A DNA stretch of 33,289 bases from Nevskia sp. (GTDB lineage: Bacteria; Pseudomonadota; Gammaproteobacteria; Nevskiales; Nevskiaceae): contig JAUXYM010000095.1 in the NCBI GenBank assembly GCA_030694365.1, forward strand, positions 1-33,289. The letters run 5' to 3'. Made by a program: the position numbers and the translations under genes. The notes below the pieces were generated by a model that saw only the letters and a program-made list of their open reading frames with translations, was not told the DNA's origin and made no database searches. This document shows positions 31,364 through 33,289 of this stretch, in pieces. The first letter of the stretch is position 1, and every line of letters begins with the position of its first letter.

Positions 31364-32170
31364 ATGAACAAGGCTCCCGTCAAACTGATCGTCCGTGTCC
31401 TGTCCTTGATCGGCATCGCTGCTGCGGTTGCAGCTTGTACGCCGCTTGAAACCTACGACGATGACTACGGCAGCCGCGATCAGCGCGACGTGGTAGTGCG
31501 CTACGAATCCTACGGTTACCCCGATTCCTACTATGGCCCTGGCTACTACGGTTCGGGCTGGTACCAGCCGGGCTGGTACGGCGGCTACTACTACGGTGGC
31601 GGCTACTACGACGGCCGGCCTTACTACGGCAATGGCCAAGGCTATTACCGCGGCCAGCGTTACTACCCGCCGGGTTACAGCGGCCATCGCTATGACGACC
31701 GGGACCGAGAGCGCGACCGCCGTGGCCGCGACTACGATGCCAACGGCCGGCCGCGCAATTCCGAACCGCCGATCTATGCCGACCCGAACCCCTCACGCCC
31801 TCGGCCGCGCGATCCCGATCGCGGCAATGGCCACAACGGCGATCCGCGCCCGCCGGTCGTCGTGGCACCGCCGTTGCCGCCGGGTCAGCGCGGCAATCAG
31901 TCCGATCACGACCAGAATCGCGATCAGCATCGTCAGCCGCCGACGGTTCCGGGTCAGCGGCCGACGGCCAGAAACGACGGCCGTGACGGTCGCAATGACA
32001 ACCACAACGACCGTAATGACGCCCCGAGCCGCTACTCCGCTCCGCCGCGTCAGCAGCCCGAACCAGCGCAGCGCCCGCCGATACAGGCGCCGACACCGCG
32101 GCCGCCTCGGGACAACGATGACGACAACCGGGGCGGTCGCCGCCTGCCAAGAGGCCCGGCGGCGTATTGA
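31364..32170 (+). CDS. Low-complexity lipoprotein of unknown function
   Basis: The protein has 268 residues with a lipoprotein signal: a basic N-terminus, hydrophobic core IGIAAAVAAC and lipidation Cys25 followed by Thr-Pro. Residues 45-110 are extremely rich in Tyr and Gly (GYYYGGGYYDG type). Residues 110-268 are disordered and rich in Arg, Asp, Asn, Gln and Pro (NDGRDGRNDNHNDRND type). No known domain was recognised. Tyr/Gly-rich surface segments can self-associate, and Arg/Asp-rich tails can bind polyanions, but no function is claimed. The codon use is consistent with the neighbours and the opposite strand has no better gene, so the frame is believed real because of its clear lipobox. Confidence 0.7.
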   Translation: MNKAPVKLIVRVLSLIGIAAAVAACTPLETYDDDYGSRDQRDVVVRYESYGYPDSYYGPGYYGSGWYQPGWYGGYYYGGGYYDGRPYYGNGQGYYRGQRYYPPGYSGHRYDDRDRERDRRGRDYDANGRPRNSEPPIYADPNPSRPRPRDPDRGNGHNGDPRPPVVVAPPLPPGQRGNQSDHDQNRDQHRQPPTVPGQRPTARNDGRDGRNDNHNDRNDAPSRYSAPPRQQPEPAQRPPIQAPTPRPPRDNDDDNRGGRRLPRGPAAY

Positions 32171-32185
32171 TCGCCAATTGACGCG

Positions 32186-32218
32186 CGCGCCGGCTTGATC
32201 CGCCGGCGCGTTTATAAT
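32186..32218 (+). promoter_or_regulatory. Hairpin plus TATAAT between the lipoprotein gene and hisI
   Basis: A perfect 9-base stem CGCGCCGGC (32186-32194) and GCCGGCGCG (32202-32210) is followed by TTTATAAT. The three T residues make a weak terminator for the lipoprotein gene. The same bases give a consensus -10 TATAAT (32213-32218), 48 bases before hisI. No -35 at 17 bases was found, so promoter activity is tentative. Confidence 0.45.
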
Positions 32219-32266
32219 CGCCGCCCGCCAGACCTGTCTGATCTCCCGTAGATCTGTTGAGCCGCC

Positions 32267-32764
32267 ATGACCGTCGCCAATACTGATGTCCGTTTCGAAG
32301 CCCGCCAGACCATCGAACAGGTCGAGGAAGGTCACGACCTCGCGCCAAAATTCGACGAGCACGGCCTGATCGCCTGCGTGACCACGGCGGCGAACAGCGG
32401 CGAAGTGCTGATGCTCGGCTACATGAACGCCGAAGCGCTGAAGCTGACCATCAGCACCGGTGAAGCGCATTACTACAGCCGCTCGCGGAAAGTGCTCTGG
32501 CACAAGGGCGCAACCTCCGGCCTGGTGCAGAAGGTGGTCGAGATGCGCATCGACGACGATCAGGACGCGGTCTGGCTGCGGGTCGAAATCCCCGGCGACG
32601 CCAGTTGCCACGTCGGCTACCGCTCCTGCTTCTATCGCTCGATCCCGACCGGCGAAGGGGCCCAGAACAATGAAGGCGCTCGCGTGCTGAAGTTCGAAGA
32701 GAGCGAAAAGATCTTCGACCCGAAGGCCGTCTACGGCGACGTGCCGAATCCGACGATTCTCTAG
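32267..32764 (+). CDS. hisI: Phosphoribosyl-AMP cyclohydrolase
   Basis: HisI opens the purine ring of phosphoribosyl-AMP, the third step of histidine synthesis. The protein has 165 residues with the signatures GEVLMLGYMNAEAL, GEAHYYSRSRKVLWHKGATSG and CHVGYRSCFYR. The last carries Cys residues for the zinc site. There is no phosphoribosyl-ATP pyrophosphatase (HisE) domain, so it is the monofunctional type. An N-terminal extension of ~25 residues and a C-terminal extension after the CFYR motif make it longer than the usual ~110-140. It is not in a his operon here, and the only other histidine gene in the window is hisC. It ends at a strong bidirectional terminator. Confidence 0.95.
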   Translation: MTVANTDVRFEARQTIEQVEEGHDLAPKFDEHGLIACVTTAANSGEVLMLGYMNAEALKLTISTGEAHYYSRSRKVLWHKGATSGLVQKVVEMRIDDDQDAVWLRVEIPGDASCHVGYRSCFYRSIPTGEGAQNNEGARVLKFEESEKIFDPKAVYGDVPNPTIL

Positions 32765-32781
32765 TCGCCTTCAGCAACAAG

Positions 32782-32819
32782 AAAAGCCCGAGGCCGGAAG
32801 ATCCGCCCTCGGGCTTTTT
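32782..32819. terminator. Bidirectional rho-independent terminator between hisI and the desaturase gene
   Basis: GCCCGAGG (32786-32793) and CCTCGGGC (32807-32814) form an 8-base stem, flanked by AAAA on the left and TTTTT on the right, so it can end transcripts from both directions. hisI stops 18 bases before it and the convergent desaturase gene stops at 32838. Confidence 0.9.
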
Positions 32820-32837
32820 CGTGACCGATGCCGCTAA

Positions 32838-33289
32838 TCAGGCGCGAACTTGGGTCCAGCGATTGGCCCGCCCGAAAGTGCCGACATCGTTGAAGCGCAC
32901 GCCCATTTCGCGCATCACCTGGTGGGCCACCGGCGCGCTCATCTGGCGGATGTAGAACGGTTCCTTGACCACGAAGTGATGGATCGCGTGAGTCGAGCCG
33001 AAGTTGAAGCAAAACAGATGGAACGGCGTCATCCACCAGGCGTTCAGCACCTGGCACTGCTGCAACTCGTTGCCGGGCTCGACGTCACCGAAGTAGTGCA
33101 TGTTCGAGCTGACGAAGTGCAGCGAAAAGCTGTGCAGCACGTTCGGGGCGATCCAGGCCACAGTCAGGAAGTTGATCACCTGCATCGCGCTTATTGATTC
33201 GGCCTTCAAATAGTTGAACTCACGCTGCATATCTGACGGGCCGATGTTGGAAATACTTTCGGACGCGAGCAGGAGATTTATGGAGTCTT
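32838..33289 (-). CDS. Membrane fatty-acid desaturase-like protein (partial, 5' end off the right edge)
   Basis: The frame stays open to the right edge: upstream of an internal Met at 33230 it continues with about 19 more codons (ending NIGPSD before MQREFN), so the true start is outside the window. The visible ~150 residues have a membrane segment (VINFLTVAWIAPNVLHSF). His-rich stretches follow, with SSNMHYFGDV and the third histidine box GSTHAIHHF (HxxHH), then EPFYIRQM. This is the C-terminal half of a diiron membrane desaturase/hydroxylase. The substrate cannot be told from this part, and the first two His boxes lie outside. The gene converges on hisI. Confidence 0.75.
   Translation of the reverse strand, partial: DSINLLLASESISNIGPSDMQREFNYLKAESISAMQVINFLTVAWIAPNVLHSFSLHFVSSNMHYFGDVEPGNELQQCQVLNAWWMTPFHLFCFNFGSTHAIHHFVVKEPFYIRQMSAPVAHQVMREMGVRFNDVGTFGRANRWTQVRA

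Overview
The window is a gene-dense, GC-rich piece of a gammaproteobacterial chromosome. The evidence is the aromatic/serine 'supraoperon' (gyrA-serC-serA-pheA-hisC-tyrA-aroA-cmk-rpsA-ihfB), the LapA/LapB envelope pair downstream of ihfB, cvpA-purF and yebC-ruvC-ruvA. Gene order and protein style suggest the Nevskiales/Xanthomonadales neighbourhood, but that placement is inference, since no rRNA or other taxonomic marker is present. No tRNA, rRNA, CRISPR array, phage or intact insertion sequence was seen. Almost everything is on the minus strand.

Bases 1-5.9 kb hold purF (cut by the left edge) and cvpA (-), a periplasmic M48 protease of the BepA type (+), a short-chain epimerase/reductase (-), and lapB and lapA (-). 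Bases 5.9-18.7 kb are the supraoperon, read right to left: gyrA, serC, serA, pheA, hisC, tyrA, aroA, cmk, rpsA, then a strong terminator and ihfB with its own promoter. It links DNA topology, serine synthesis, phenylalanine/tyrosine/histidine transamination, the shikimate pathway, nucleotide supply and translation. Several junctions are ATGA/GTGA stop-start overlaps.

Bases 18.9-23.0 kb read lpdA, yebC, ruvC, a zeta-toxin-like ATPase, a 65-residue protein and ruvA. The ATPase and small protein are spliced into the Holliday-junction operon by 4-base overlaps, and ruvB does not follow ruvA. Bases 23.0-28.3 kb are the most accessory part. They hold a REP-type inverted repeat pair, a TetR regulator with an AT-rich upstream region, a large membrane M28 peptidase, a truncated HRDC-like gene running into a terminator, a structured non-coding stretch, and a PIN toxin/ribbon-helix-helix antitoxin pair with a recognisable promoter and operator.

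Bases 28.3-33.3 kb hold gltX, a secreted SRPBCC protein (-), a double-domain 6-pyruvoyl-tetrahydropterin-synthase-like protein, a low-complexity lipoprotein and hisI (+), a bidirectional terminator, and the 3' part of a membrane fatty-acid desaturase (-) that runs off the right edge.

The observations most worth following are the toxin-like pair inside ruvC-ruvA, a hairpin element found before both serC and yebC with a compensatory base-pair change, the HRDC fragment, and the pterin-synthase-like duplication whose first half appears to have lost its metal site.
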